This document shows, in pieces, positions 7,307 to 16,568 of a stretch of 64,000 nucleotides of DNA (its first letter is position 1; each line of letters opens with the position of its first letter). The notes beneath the pieces were generated by a model. It searched no databases, was not told where the DNA came from, and worked only from the letters and a program-made list of their open reading frames with translations. Position numbers and translations under genes: made by a program. The stretch comes from Thauera chlorobenzoica (lineage in GTDB: Bacteria > Pseudomonadota > Gammaproteobacteria > Burkholderiales > Rhodocyclaceae), in contig NZ_CP018839.1 of the NCBI RefSeq assembly GCF_001922305.1, forward strand, positions 2,294,001-2,358,000, written 5' to 3'.

Positions 7307-9403
7307 TCAGCGCTCGCCGAAATGCTTGCGGATGCGCTCGGCGTCGAGGCGGGCCTCGACGTAGCGTACCAGCGCACGGGTGCCGCGGGCGACGTTGCGG
7401 AACACGCACACGCCGCGATCCATCATCGCGGCGGCCATCGCATCGTAGAGGCGGCCGCCATCGACGACGGCGACGATCGGCTTGGCGCAGCGCTCGACCA
7501 GCGGCGGCAGGATGTGCACGGTGCCGGCCGGGTCGCTGATGTCGTAACCCGGGCGCAGCTTGCTCTGCTCGAGCCCGCGCACCATTGGCGCGGTGGGGTC
7601 GAGGCCGACCACCACGGCATCGATGTCGTCGTCGGCGATCATCGCTTCGGTGATGCGGACGTGGGCGTCGTCGTCGGCCCCCGGGTTCATGTCGAGCGGG
7701 TTGCGCACCTCGACCAGGGCGGCGAGCTTCTTCTCGACGAGGATTTCCTCGATGCGGGCGACGGTGGCGGCGCCGAGCGTGCCCATCCGCATCGAGAAGG
7801 TTTCGCCGTCGATCGAGTCGGCCGCGCTCACCGCCTCGAAGCCGGCGCCGCTGGCGGCGCCGAGGCGGTTGCCGCCGATCTGCTTGGCGTGGAGGGTGCC
7901 GGCCATGTAGAACAGGTCGTCGAAGGCCTCGACGTTGTCGGTGACGATCGCGCCGGCCTGCTGCAGCACCGAGGCGAACAGCACCGGGTCGCCCGCGATC
8001 GAGGCGGTGTGCCCCATCACCCCGCCCTGGCCGGCCGTGCTGCGGCCGGACTTATACACCACCACCTGCTTGCCGCCGAGCACGGCGCGGCGCACCGCGC
8101 GGGCGAAGGCGAGGCCGTCGAGGTCCTTGAAGCCTTCGACGTAGATGCCGATGCTGTGCACCTCCTCGCGCTCGGCGAACCAGGACAGCAGATCGCCGTG
8201 GGTGAGGTCGGTCTGGTTGCCCATCGCGATCATGTAGCGCGGGTCGAGCCAGGGGTTCTGGCTCAGCCGGGTGATCATGAAGGCGCCGCTCTGGCTCAGC
8301 ATCACCGCGTCGCGCTGGGCGCGCTTTTGCGGTTTGGGCAGGCGCTCGAGGGGAATGAACCAGGAGTCGTAGGCGCCCGGGTGCGACACCACCCCCAGGC
8401 AGTTGGCGCCGAGGAACACCGGGCCACCGTCGCCGCGGGCGTGGGCGGCGTTGATCTTCGCTGCCAGCGCGGCGGCCGGCTCGCGGCTCTTGGCGGTCTC
8501 GCCGAGGCCGCCGGGAATCAGCATCACCGCCTCGACGGTGTTGCTCTCGAGGATCTCGTCGACGAGCGGATAGACCGCGTCGGCGGCGACCGCGACGATC
8601 AGCAGGTCGAGCTTGCCCTCGATCGCGCCCACGTTTTCGATGCAGCCGACGCCGTCGATCTCGCCGCCGCCGGCGCGGATGATGCACAGGCGCTCGGGCG
8701 GGCAGCCGCTGCCGAGCAGGTTGCGCAGGATGATGCGGCCGAAGTTCATGCCGTTGGCCGATACCCCGATGATGCCGATGCGCTGGGGGTGGAGGAGGCG
8801 GTCGATCTTGTGGATCGGGCGCGCCACGCGCTGTACCGGTGGCGCGCCGACGCTGGCGCGGGCGGCGGTGACGCGGATCGCCTCGCCGTCGTAGGCGCAG
8901 TCGAGGCGCAGCTCCTGGAGCACGGCCCCGGCCTGTGGGGCGTCCGGGCGCGCGCCGCGGGCGATCGCGAGCACGGCGTCGAAGCCGGCGGCGAGCGCGG
9001 CGTCGGGCAGCGGCCGGCCCGCGCGGGCGGCGAGAAGGGCGATGCGCCGATACGCCAGGGTGTGGCGGAAGCGCTCGAGGAAGTCGGCGCCGTCGGTCAG
9101 CTCGACCGCGGCGTGGACCGCGGCGCGGTCACGGGCGAAGTCGGCCGGATCGAGCTCGGCGTCGAGGCCGCCGAGACCGGCGCTGAGGACGAGCCCGAAC
9201 TCGCGCGTGGTGTGGGCGCGCAGCGCGAACTCGATCGCGCCGGCGGGGACCGCGGGGGCGCGCTGGAGCCCGGTGAGCGCCAGCAGGGCGGCGGTCCGGG
9301 CGTCGTCGAGCGTCTCGCTCCCGTCACGCAATGCACTTTGCAGGATCCCGGCCGCTTCGGCGGCGACGGTTTCCGGTGCGGAATTCCCGGTGGCCTGGGT
9401 CAT
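7307..9403 (-). CDS. ADP-forming acyl-CoA synthetase-family protein (beta-alpha order)
   Basis: This 698-residue protein belongs to the NDP-forming acetyl/acyl-CoA synthetase superfamily. Residues 35-185 resemble the second half of an ATP-grasp domain (EFALRAHTTREFGLVLSAGLGG). A CoA-binding Rossmann domain begins near residue 205 (RIGIIGVSANGMNFG). A succinyl-CoA-ligase-like part follows, with LSQSGAFM at 369-376 and the phosphohistidine-type motif GHTASIAGD at 464-472. A second ligase-like domain lies at about 520-650. The nucleotide-binding first half of ATP-grasp is not evident. It sits inside the pad operon next to phenylacetate-CoA ligase, so an aromatic or CoA-recycling substrate is likely, but its role there is unclear. 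Confidence 0.75.
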   Translation of the reverse strand: MTQATGNSAPETVAAEAAGILQSALRDGSETLDDARTAALLALTGLQRAPAVPAGAIEFALRAHTTREFGLVLSAGLGGLDAELDPADFARDRAAVHAAVELTDGADFLERFRHTLAYRRIALLAARAGRPLPDAALAAGFDAVLAIARGARPDAPQAGAVLQELRLDCAYDGEAIRVTAARASVGAPPVQRVARPIHKIDRLLHPQRIGIIGVSANGMNFGRIILRNLLGSGCPPERLCIIRAGGGEIDGVGCIENVGAIEGKLDLLIVAVAADAVYPLVDEILESNTVEAVMLIPGGLGETAKSREPAAALAAKINAAHARGDGGPVFLGANCLGVVSHPGAYDSWFIPLERLPKPQKRAQRDAVMLSQSGAFMITRLSQNPWLDPRYMIAMGNQTDLTHGDLLSWFAEREEVHSIGIYVEGFKDLDGLAFARAVRRAVLGGKQVVVYKSGRSTAGQGGVMGHTASIAGDPVLFASVLQQAGAIVTDNVEAFDDLFYMAGTLHAKQIGGNRLGAASGAGFEAVSAADSIDGETFSMRMGTLGAATVARIEEILVEKKLAALVEVRNPLDMNPGADDDAHVRITEAMIADDDIDAVVVGLDPTAPMVRGLEQSKLRPGYDISDPAGTVHILPPLVERCAKPIVAVVDGGRLYDAMAAAMMDRGVCVFRNVARGTRALVRYVEARLDAERIRKHFGER

Positions 9404-9449
9404 CGTGTGTCTCCTCTGGTATGTAGGCTTGCGGCGGGGCGGGAGCGGC

Positions 9450-10784
9450 TCAGAGGCCGGCTTCCTGCAGGTTGCGGCGGTCGATCACGCGCTTGGCCTT
9501 GCCCACCTGGGTGCGCTCGATGCTGTCGGTGTCGAGGATTTCGATTTCGGCAGTGACTCCGACCAGGCTCTTGATCGCGTGGCGGACGTCGGCGGCGAGC
9601 TGCAGGCGGTCGGCACGGCCGATGCTTTCGGAGATGTCGGGACGCAGCTCGGCGCGCACGGTGAGGCGGTCGAGGTGGGCGTCGCGGCTGAGCACGAGCT
9701 GGTAGTGGCCGCACAGCTTGTCGTTGCGCAGCAGGACCTCCTCGATCTGGGTCGGGAACACATTGACCCCGCGGATGATCAGCATGTCGTCGCTGCGCCC
9801 GGTGATCTTGTCCATCCGCCGCATGCTGCGCGCGGTGCCCGGCAGCAGACGGGTGAGATCGCGCGTGCGGTAGCGGATCACCGGCATCGCTTCCTTGGTC
9901 AGCGAAGTGAACACGAGCTCGCCGAGTTCGCCCTCGGGCAGCACTTCGCCGCTCACCGGGTCGATGATCTCGGGGTAGAAGTGATCTTCCCAGATGTGCG
10001 GACCGTCCTTGGTCTCGACACACTCGCAGGCCACCCCCGGCCCCATCACTTCGGACAGGCCGTAGACGTCGACGGCGTCGATGCCGAGCCGGGTCTCGAT
10101 CTCGTGGCGCATCTCGTTGGTCCACGGTTCGGCGCCGAACAGGCCCATGCGCAGCGAGGTGCTCGAGGGGTCGAGCCCGCGGCGCTCCATCTCGTCGGCC
10201 AGGGTCAGCATGTAGGACGGCGTCGCCAGGATGATGGTGGGGCCGAACTCCTGGATCAGCTGGATCTGCTTGTCGGTGTTGCCGCCGCCCATCGGGATCA
10301 CCGTCGCGCCGAGGGCCTCGCCGCCGTAGTGCGCGCCCAGGCCGCCGGTGAACAGGCCGTAGCCGTAGGAGTTGAGGATGATGTCGTTGCGGCTGCCGCC
10401 GGCTGCGCGCAGCGAGCGCGCCATGACGCTGGCCCAGGTCTGGATGTCGTTGCGGGTGTAGCCGACCACGGTGGGGCGGCCGGTGGTGCCGGACGAGGCG
10501 TGGACGCGCACGATGTCGGCCATCGGCACCGCGAACAGGCCGTAGGGGTAGTTGTCGCGCAGGTCCTGCTTGCTGGTGAACGGAAACTTCGCCAGGTCGG
10601 CGAGCTCGCGCAGGTCCGACGGCTGCACGCCGGCGGCGTCGAACGCGTTGCGGTAATGGGGGACGTTGTCGTAGGCGTGCTGCAGCGACCAGCGCATGCG
10701 CTCGAGTTGCAGCTTGGCCAGGGTGGCGCGATCGGCGAACTCGATCGGTTCGTGGGTTGCAGTGTTCGAAGTGGTATCAGCCAT
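9450..10784 (-). CDS. padJ: Phenylacetate-CoA ligase (AMP-forming)
   Basis: This 444-residue PaaK-type ligase activates phenylacetate with ATP and CoA to phenylacetyl-CoA, the substrate of PadBCD. The P-loop SSGTTGRPT is at 97-105, followed by YGYGLFTGGLGAHYG and YGLSEVMGPGV, all typical of PaaK enzymes. The C-terminal domain has GRSDDMLIIRGVNVFPTQIE. Length matches the family (430-445). It overlaps the end of padI by 8 bp, so it is co-translated with phenylglyoxylate dehydrogenase. The context points to the anaerobic isoenzyme; paaK would be an equally valid name by homology. Confidence 0.93.
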   Translation of the reverse strand: MADTTSNTATHEPIEFADRATLAKLQLERMRWSLQHAYDNVPHYRNAFDAAGVQPSDLRELADLAKFPFTSKQDLRDNYPYGLFAVPMADIVRVHASSGTTGRPTVVGYTRNDIQTWASVMARSLRAAGGSRNDIILNSYGYGLFTGGLGAHYGGEALGATVIPMGGGNTDKQIQLIQEFGPTIILATPSYMLTLADEMERRGLDPSSTSLRMGLFGAEPWTNEMRHEIETRLGIDAVDVYGLSEVMGPGVACECVETKDGPHIWEDHFYPEIIDPVSGEVLPEGELGELVFTSLTKEAMPVIRYRTRDLTRLLPGTARSMRRMDKITGRSDDMLIIRGVNVFPTQIEEVLLRNDKLCGHYQLVLSRDAHLDRLTVRAELRPDISESIGRADRLQLAADVRHAIKSLVGVTAEIEILDTDSIERTQVGKAKRVIDRRNLQEAGL

Positions 10785-12129
10785 GTTCTTTCTCCGCGAT
10801 CTTCTGTACGAAGCGCAAGTTCTCCTCGACTTTGTTCTGGATGTGTTCGATCTGCTCCGGGCTCAGGTGGCGGAAACGCCCCATCGCTTTCAGGTAATCG
10901 ACAACCGGCAGCGGGCGGTCGACCGGGCGCGAGAAACTCAGCCCGGTTTCGGGGGTGTATTCCCACAACGTGACGAAATTCGATTCCACCGCCTTGCGCG
11001 CGACTTCGATGTTCATCGCGCTCTGGAAGCGCCAGCCGGTGGTGCAGGGCGAATACACGTGGAGGTAGGCGAAGCCGTGCTCGGAGGCCTCGAGCGCCTT
11101 GTCGAGCTTGGCGTACAGATCCTCCATGTAGGCGGTGGACGCGGTGGCGACGTAGGCGCACCGGTGGTTGACCATGATCAGCGGCAGGTTCTTGGCGTCC
11201 TGGGTCTTGCCCCGGGTGTGGGCGCCGACCGGCGTGGTCGAGGTCCACGCACCGTAGGGGGTGCAGCTCGAGCGCTGCATGCCGGTGTTCATGTAGCCCT
11301 CGTTGTCGACCACCATGAACAGGATGCGCTCGCCGCGTTCGGCTGCGCCCGACAGCGACTGGAAGCCGACGTCGGAGGCGCCGCCGTCGCCGGCGATCGC
11401 CATCGCGGTGACCTTGCGCCCGACCCGCTCGTACTGGCGCTTGACCCCGGCGAGCATCGCCGCGGTATTGGTCAGCAGCGGGTGGAACACCGGAACCTTG
11501 GTCCCGGTGGTGCCGTTGAAGCCGACCGAGCCCATTCCCGGGACGCAGCCCGGCGGGGTGGCGAGCACGGTGTCGGGGCCGACCCGGCGCAGGGTGTGGC
11601 GCATCAGCAGCTCGGTGTTGCAGCCCTGACAGCCGGCCAGGCCGGGGGCGAAGAGGTCTTCCCAGCCGCCGACTTCGTTGTAGATGCGGGCGGTGGTGAC
11701 GTGGCGCAGGGCGCCGGTGGGGCAGGCCGGCACGCAGGCGGGCTTGCCGTCGCAGGTGTCGCACTTGCTGACGCGGCCGGTGTATTCATCGAGGGCGATG
11801 CCGGCGTAGCTGCAGCCGATCGTGCACAGCAGGCAGTCGACGCATTTCGAGGCGTCCCAGTCGATGACGCCGGTGGCGCCGTCCTTGCCGAGCGCGCCGG
11901 CCGGGCAGACGGTGACGCACTTGGGGTCGCCGCACTGGCGGCACAGTGCGAGCTCGAACGCGCCCTTGGCGGCGACGCCGGTTGCGGCGGCGGCCTTGGG
12001 CATGATCTGGATCAGCGAGCGGCGGACGTCGTCGGATTCGAACTTGGCGCCCGCGCAGGCTTTCATGCATTCGCCGCAACCGTCGCATTTGGACGCGTCG
12101 AAGGCGATGGTGGAATAGGCTTGTCCCAT
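10777..12129 (-). CDS. padI: Phenylglyoxylate dehydrogenase beta subunit with fused polyferredoxin
   Basis: This 450-residue protein has two parts. Residues 1-145 contain four 4-Cys clusters: Cys15/18/21/25, 63/66/71/75, 96/99/102/106 and 123/126/132/136. From about 160 it is the thiamine-diphosphate beta subunit of the 2-oxoacid:ferredoxin oxidoreductase family, with CQGC at 167-170 and the TPP/Mg motif GDGGASDVGF from 248 to Asn276. Together with PadE, F, G and H it decarboxylates phenylglyoxylate to benzoyl-CoA and CO2, reducing NAD+. The size fits the roughly 49-kDa PadI described in Aromatoleum evansii. Confidence 0.92.
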   Translation of the reverse strand: MGQAYSTIAFDASKCDGCGECMKACAGAKFESDDVRRSLIQIMPKAAAATGVAAKGAFELALCRQCGDPKCVTVCPAGALGKDGATGVIDWDASKCVDCLLCTIGCSYAGIALDEYTGRVSKCDTCDGKPACVPACPTGALRHVTTARIYNEVGGWEDLFAPGLAGCQGCNTELLMRHTLRRVGPDTVLATPPGCVPGMGSVGFNGTTGTKVPVFHPLLTNTAAMLAGVKRQYERVGRKVTAMAIAGDGGASDVGFQSLSGAAERGERILFMVVDNEGYMNTGMQRSSCTPYGAWTSTTPVGAHTRGKTQDAKNLPLIMVNHRCAYVATASTAYMEDLYAKLDKALEASEHGFAYLHVYSPCTTGWRFQSAMNIEVARKAVESNFVTLWEYTPETGLSFSRPVDRPLPVVDYLKAMGRFRHLSPEQIEHIQNKVEENLRFVQKIAEKEHG

Positions 12130-12139
12130 GGTGTGCTCC

Positions 12140-13396
12140 TCAGCGCCAGAGATTCGACATCAGCGCACGGCCGGTGGCGAGCGGCTCGGCCATGAACCGG
12201 TCGCGGACCGGACCGAGATCGGTCTTGCGCAGGATCAGCTGCGCCATCACGCCGGCATCGAAGAATTCATTGACGCCGAAAATGCCGGTCAGGCGGTTGT
12301 CGTGATCGAACACCACGCGCAGGTAACGGCCGCTGTCCTGGTCGAAGCGCACCTGGGCGTCGCCGCCTTCGGGCACCTGGCTGTTGCCGACCGAGATCGC
12401 GTGACGACCGAAGAAGTGGTAGGTGTTCAGCGCCAGGCCGCCCTGGTAGGGCTTGGCGCCCGGGTCACCCGCCATCCCCATGCCGGCGATGCGGCCCTGG
12501 ATGCTGGCGTCGGGGAGGATCGCGTTCATGATCGGCGCGTCGCTGAAAAAGCCGCGGGCCTGGGCGCAGTCGCCGGCGGCCCAGACGTCGGCGACGTTGG
12601 TGCGCATGGCGTCGTCGACCAGGATGCCGCGCTCGGTGGCGACGCCACTGCCGTCGAGGTAATCGAGCTGGGGACGCACGCCGACCGCGACCAGCAGCAG
12701 GTCGGCATCGATGCCGTCGCCGCCTTCGAGCAGCAGGCGCACGCCGGTGTCGGTCTTCTGTACCCCGACCACCCGGCTGTTGGTGCGGATGGTGGCGCCG
12801 TTGTCGCGGAAGGCTTCCTCGATCAGGCCGGCGGCGGTGTCGTCGAAGTAGCCCGAGGTGAGCTGCGCGTTCATCTCCACGATGGTGACCTCGGCGCCGG
12901 CCTTGACCAGGTTTTCCGCGGCGTGCATGCCGACCAGGCCGGCGCCGAGGACCACCGCGCGGCGCGACTGGGTCATCGCCGCGCGCAGCCGGGTGGCATC
13001 GTCGAGGGTGCGCAGGACGTGGTATTCGACCGTGTCGATGCCCGGGATCGGCGGCACGATCGGGCTCGCGCCGGTGGCGAGGAGGAGCTTGCGGTAGCCG
13101 ATTTCGCTGCCGTCGGCGAGGGTCGCGACATGGCGCTCGGCATGGACGGCGGCGAGCGCGCTGGCGGCGCGGTACTCGACCCGGTTGCGGGTGAAGAACT
13201 CGGCGTCGCGCAGATAGACGCGCTCGGGTGCGGAGCGCCCGGAAACGACGTAGGGTAGTACGGTCGGCGAATAGGGCGGGTGGGGATCGCGGGTGATCAC
13301 CGTGATGCTGCCCGCCGCATCGTGCATGCGGATCGCGGTGATGGCTTCGAGCGCGGCATGGCTGCTGCCGGCGATCAGATAGTCGGTGGTATGCAT
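12140..13396 (-). CDS. padH: Phenylglyoxylate dehydrogenase FAD/NAD subunit
   Basis: This 418-residue pyridine-nucleotide disulfide-type oxidoreductase is the subunit that lets the 2-oxoacid enzyme use NAD+. It has an N-terminal FAD fold (LIAGSSHAALEAI), a central NAD-binding GAGLVGMHAAENL, and the second FAD motif DVWAAGDCAQA. No redox-active CxxxxC disulfide is visible, consistent with pure electron transfer. It lies between padG and padI with 10-bp gaps, the order padE-F-G-H-I known from Aromatoleum evansii. Confidence 0.92.
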   Translation of the reverse strand: MHTTDYLIAGSSHAALEAITAIRMHDAAGSITVITRDPHPPYSPTVLPYVVSGRSAPERVYLRDAEFFTRNRVEYRAASALAAVHAERHVATLADGSEIGYRKLLLATGASPIVPPIPGIDTVEYHVLRTLDDATRLRAAMTQSRRAVVLGAGLVGMHAAENLVKAGAEVTIVEMNAQLTSGYFDDTAAGLIEEAFRDNGATIRTNSRVVGVQKTDTGVRLLLEGGDGIDADLLLVAVGVRPQLDYLDGSGVATERGILVDDAMRTNVADVWAAGDCAQARGFFSDAPIMNAILPDASIQGRIAGMGMAGDPGAKPYQGGLALNTYHFFGRHAISVGNSQVPEGGDAQVRFDQDSGRYLRVVFDHDNRLTGIFGVNEFFDAGVMAQLILRKTDLGPVRDRFMAEPLATGRALMSNLWR

Positions 13397-13406
13397 CGTG
13401 GCTACC

Positions 13407-14657
13407 TCAGTCCTTGGCGTTGAGCCATACCGGCTCGTCGGAGGCGGGGCGGGTGAGCAGGGCCCGGGTCTCGTCGATGACGCGGTGGAAGATGGCGGTG
13501 GTGAGGTCGGCGCCGGCCAGGCCGCCGATGAAGCTCTGCGCCGGAATGTGGCGGCCGAGGCGGTAGAGCACGCCGAGCGTTTCCTGGAACATCGGGCCGC
13601 AGTTCCAGCGGAAGGCGACCGAGCGATCGACCACGCCGAGGGCGCGGACGCTGCGCAGCGCGTGCTTGAGGGCGGCGACCGGGAACGGGCTGAAGGTCTT
13701 GATCTTGATCAGGCCGACCTTCTCGCCGGCGGCGCGGGCTTCATCGATGGCGTCCTTGGCGGCGCCGGTCATGCTGCCCAGAGTCATGATCGCGTATTCG
13801 GCGTCGTCGAGGCGGTACTCCTCGACCAACGGGGCGAAGTGGTGGCCGAAGCGCTGGCCCCACTCCTCGTGGATCTCGGTGATCACGCGCAGCGCGCTCT
13901 GCATGCCGCGGCACTGGCCGCGGCGGTAGCGGGCGAAGGTCTCGGGGCCGTTGCCGCCGGAGCCGCCGGTGAGCGGGTCGACCGCCATCGGGCGCTGGGG
14001 GTCGAGGGCGACGTGCCAGTTGACGTCCTTCGCCCCCATGAAGGCATCGACTTCGGCCTGCTCGGGGAGCTCGATGCGCGATGCACCGTAGGACAGGTAG
14101 TTGCCGTCCAGGCAGACGTTGACCGGCAGCATGACATCGTGGTGTTCGGCGAGCTTGAACGCCATCACCGTGGTGTCGAGCACTTCCTGCACCGTCTCGC
14201 AGTACATCTGGATCCAGCCGGACTCGCGCACGGTCATCGCGTCCTGGTGGCCGCCCCACACCGACTGCGGGGTGATGCCGTCGCGGGTGACGATCGTCAT
14301 CACCAGCGGCAGGCGCATGCCGGAGGTGCGCAGGTAGGGCTCGAACATGAAGGCGAGGCCGGGGCCGCAGGTCGCGGTGTAGGTGCGGGCGCCGGCGAGC
14401 GCTCCGCCCTGCAGCACCGACAGCACCGAGTGCTCGCCTTCGGCGTCGACGATGTCGGCGTCCATGCGGCCCTCGGCGATCAGCGAGGCAAGTTTTTCCA
14501 CCAGCGAGGTCTGCGGCGTGATCGGGTAGACCGCGACCATGTCCGGGCGCGCGAGGGCGACGGCCAGTGCGGCGGCTTCGTTGCCCTCGCACAGCATCGC
14601 CTTGGTCGTGGCGCGTGCGGCATCGGTGTTCGGCGTGTCGATCGTCGTCGTGCTCAT
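13407..14657 (-). CDS. padG: Phenylglyoxylate dehydrogenase alpha subunit
   Basis: This 416-residue protein is the pyrimidine-binding alpha subunit of a four-part 2-oxoacid oxidoreductase. Characteristic segments are YPITPQTSLVEKLA near residue 40, EGEHSVLSVLQGG with the TPP-contacting Glu, and TATCGPGLAFMFEP. It pairs with PadI to form the thiamine site that decarboxylates phenylglyoxylate. The ATG at 14657 is preceded by GGAGATGAGC. A gap of 70 bp separates it from padF, the largest within the padE-I group. Confidence 0.93.
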   Translation of the reverse strand: MSTTTIDTPNTDAARATTKAMLCEGNEAAALAVALARPDMVAVYPITPQTSLVEKLASLIAEGRMDADIVDAEGEHSVLSVLQGGALAGARTYTATCGPGLAFMFEPYLRTSGMRLPLVMTIVTRDGITPQSVWGGHQDAMTVRESGWIQMYCETVQEVLDTTVMAFKLAEHHDVMLPVNVCLDGNYLSYGASRIELPEQAEVDAFMGAKDVNWHVALDPQRPMAVDPLTGGSGGNGPETFARYRRGQCRGMQSALRVITEIHEEWGQRFGHHFAPLVEEYRLDDAEYAIMTLGSMTGAAKDAIDEARAAGEKVGLIKIKTFSPFPVAALKHALRSVRALGVVDRSVAFRWNCGPMFQETLGVLYRLGRHIPAQSFIGGLAGADLTTAIFHRVIDETRALLTRPASDEPVWLNAKD

Positions 14658-14727
14658 TGGCTCATCTCCATGCGGGCGGGTTGCGGGGCCGCGCTCGCGT
14701 CCCGCGCACAGGCATTCGGGTTCGGTT

Positions 14728-15030
14728 TCATTGCGCCTCCGGGATCATCGTGATCGCGCGCTGGGGGCATTCCTGGGCGCAGATCCCGCAACCCTTGCAG
14801 GTCTGCAGGTTGAAGTCGAACCACGCGGCGTGCTCTTCCACGCATTGCACCGGGCAGTACAGCCAGCACACCGCGCACTTGACGCATTTGTCGCGCTCGA
14901 CGATCGGGCGGAAGCTGCGCCAGTCGCCCGGGCGCATCGGGCTGAGTTCGGTGGCGACCGGACAGAGGTCGTCGGGAACGCCGGCCTGCTTCAGGTGGTA
15001 GGCCGGATAGGGGTGATGACGGTCGCTCAT
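14728..15030 (-). CDS. padF: Phenylglyoxylate dehydrogenase delta subunit (2x[4Fe-4S] ferredoxin-like)
   Basis: This 100-residue subunit carries two clusters: Cys49/52/55/59 and Cys78/81/84/88, with a reciprocal CP(V/Q) pattern. An extra Cys63 follows the first set. It corresponds to the delta subunit of pyruvate-type oxidoreductases and wires the TPP site to the FAD subunit. The ATG at 15030 overlaps the padE stop as ATGA, which fixes the start despite a longer open frame. Confidence 0.92.
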   Translation of the reverse strand: MSDRHHPYPAYHLKQAGVPDDLCPVATELSPMRPGDWRSFRPIVERDKCVKCAVCWLYCPVQCVEEHAAWFDFNLQTCKGCGICAQECPQRAITMIPEAQ

Positions 15031-15599
15031 GCAGTGACCCTCCGCTCGATGGTATGGACCACGGTCTCGGTGTAGCCGCGCTCGAGGGCCGTGAGGTTCT
15101 GTTTCAATCCGGCATCGCGGAAATCCGACTCCTCGATTACCTGCTTGAGCGCTTCGAGCGAGACCATCCCGGTGGTGCGGGCGAAGGCGCCGAGCATCAG
15201 GGTGTTGGTGATCAGGCGGCCGAAGATCTCGTTGGCGATGCGCACCGCGTCGCACAGGCCGACGGTTCCCACCGTGGCGGGCAGGTGCAGCTCCGCGAGC
15301 GGTCTGGAGGTCGCCTGGACGAGGGCGCCGCCGGGCTTGAGGCCGGCGAAGATGTCGACCGAGTTGGCCACCGTGGGGTCGACGCAGATGATGCAGTCGG
15401 GGGTGTAGATGTTGGTGAGCTGGCGGATCTCGCGATCGCTGCAGCGCATGAAGGATACGACCGGCGCCCCCCGGCGCTCGAAACCGAACGAGGGAATGGA
15501 TACCGCGTATTTGCCTTCGATCACCAGCGCCGTTGCGAGCAGTTCGGCCGCGAGTACGGCGCCTTGACCGCCACGGCCATGAATCCGGACTTCATACAT
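15027..15599 (-). CDS. padE: Phenylglyoxylate dehydrogenase gamma subunit
   Basis: This 190-residue gamma subunit of the 2-oxoacid:acceptor oxidoreductase family begins with the family signature VRIHGRGGQGAVLAAELLA and contains PSFGFERRGAPVVSF, the region that contributes to CoA binding in the complex. It is the first gene of the phenylglyoxylate dehydrogenase set, 87 bp after padD, and is coupled to padF by a 4-bp overlap. Confidence 0.93.
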   Translation of the reverse strand: MYEVRIHGRGGQGAVLAAELLATALVIEGKYAVSIPSFGFERRGAPVVSFMRCSDREIRQLTNIYTPDCIICVDPTVANSVDIFAGLKPGGALVQATSRPLAELHLPATVGTVGLCDAVRIANEIFGRLITNTLMLGAFARTTGMVSLEALKQVIEESDFRDAGLKQNLTALERGYTETVVHTIERRVTA

Positions 15600-15686
15600 G
15601 GGGACATCTCCTTGGGTGAGCGGTGAAACGCTCCCGATCGCCGGACCGGAAGCGGTCCGGCGGATGACATTGCAGGTCGAACCGGC

Positions 15687-16568
15687 TCAGTTCCAGCCGG
15701 GCTTCACCCCGGGCCGCGGGTGCCCCGGGGTGCGCGCCGGCACACGGGTGAGGGCGAAACCCTGGGTGTAGGCGATGCGGGTGATCAGGGCGAGCTTGAA
15801 GTGCCACCCTGTCGCCGCCATCGCCACCCCGGCCAGCGCCATCAAGGCCGTTGCCGCCCCGCCTTGCAGGACCAGCGCCAGTGCGAGCAGGACGGCGGGC
15901 AGGTAGTGGCCGAGCGGGACGAACAGCCGGCCTTCGGCGTCGAGCGCGCGGATCGCCTTGAGCGGCGCGGAGTCGGGCGCGGCGAGGCGGGCACGGTAGC
16001 GCCGCCATAGCGCCCAGCGCAGGGCGACGAGGATCAGCATCGGCAGGGCGAAGGCGGTTCCCGGGCCCTGCGGCAGCATTGCCGCGACGAGGGCGAACAG
16101 GCCCGCGCCTTCGGCCAGCCCGGTGGTGATCACCAGCGGCAGCAGGGCCGCTTCGCGCCACGCCGGAATGCCGCGTGCCGCCTGCAGGATGCGCGCCTGG
16201 CAGTACAGGAAGCCGAGGCCGACCAGGGCGGCGAGCCAGGCGGCGGCGAGCGAGCCGGTAACAACGGCGAGTGCGCCGGCGGCGAACAGCGGCATCGCCA
16301 CGATCGCCTCGCGGGTCATCCACGAAGTGCGGGCGTGGAAGAACACGTTCAGTGCCCGCCAGGGCTTGCCGATTTCCAGCCATACGCAGAACAGGCCGCC
16401 GCCGATGCAGGCGAGCGCCAGGAGCAGGGGCGGGAGCAGTGCGGTGCCGTGGGCCGTGGCGGCGAGCACGGTCCACAGCAGCAGACCGGTGCCGGTGCCG
16501 CCACCGATGAAGTTGCCGGCGGCGCGGGCATCCCAGAAGGGCTGCAGTTCGGGTTGGACGCCTCTCAT
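15687..16568 (-). CDS. padD: Phenylacetyl-CoA:acceptor oxidoreductase membrane subunit
   Basis: This 293-residue integral membrane protein has about eight hydrophobic helices and resembles the NrfD/DmsC-type anchors of molybdoenzymes. It fixes PadB and PadC to the inner membrane and passes electrons to quinone, matching the membrane-bound activity reported in Thauera aromatica. The ATG at 16568 overlaps the padC stop as TAATG. Conserved-looking features are FWDARAAGNFIGGGTGTG at the N-terminus and RTSWMTREAIVAM between helices. Confidence 0.88.
   Translation of the reverse strand: MRGVQPELQPFWDARAAGNFIGGGTGTGLLLWTVLAATAHGTALLPPLLLALACIGGGLFCVWLEIGKPWRALNVFFHARTSWMTREAIVAMPLFAAGALAVVTGSLAAAWLAALVGLGFLYCQARILQAARGIPAWREAALLPLVITTGLAEGAGLFALVAAMLPQGPGTAFALPMLILVALRWALWRRYRARLAAPDSAPLKAIRALDAEGRLFVPLGHYLPAVLLALALVLQGGAATALMALAGVAMAATGWHFKLALITRIAYTQGFALTRVPARTPGHPRPGVKPGWN

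Noticed and set aside
14654..14731. Possible 25-codon frame between padF and padG starting at the end of padF
   Set aside because: Too short and without any conserved feature; the stretch is better read as the padG leader with its ribosome-binding site.
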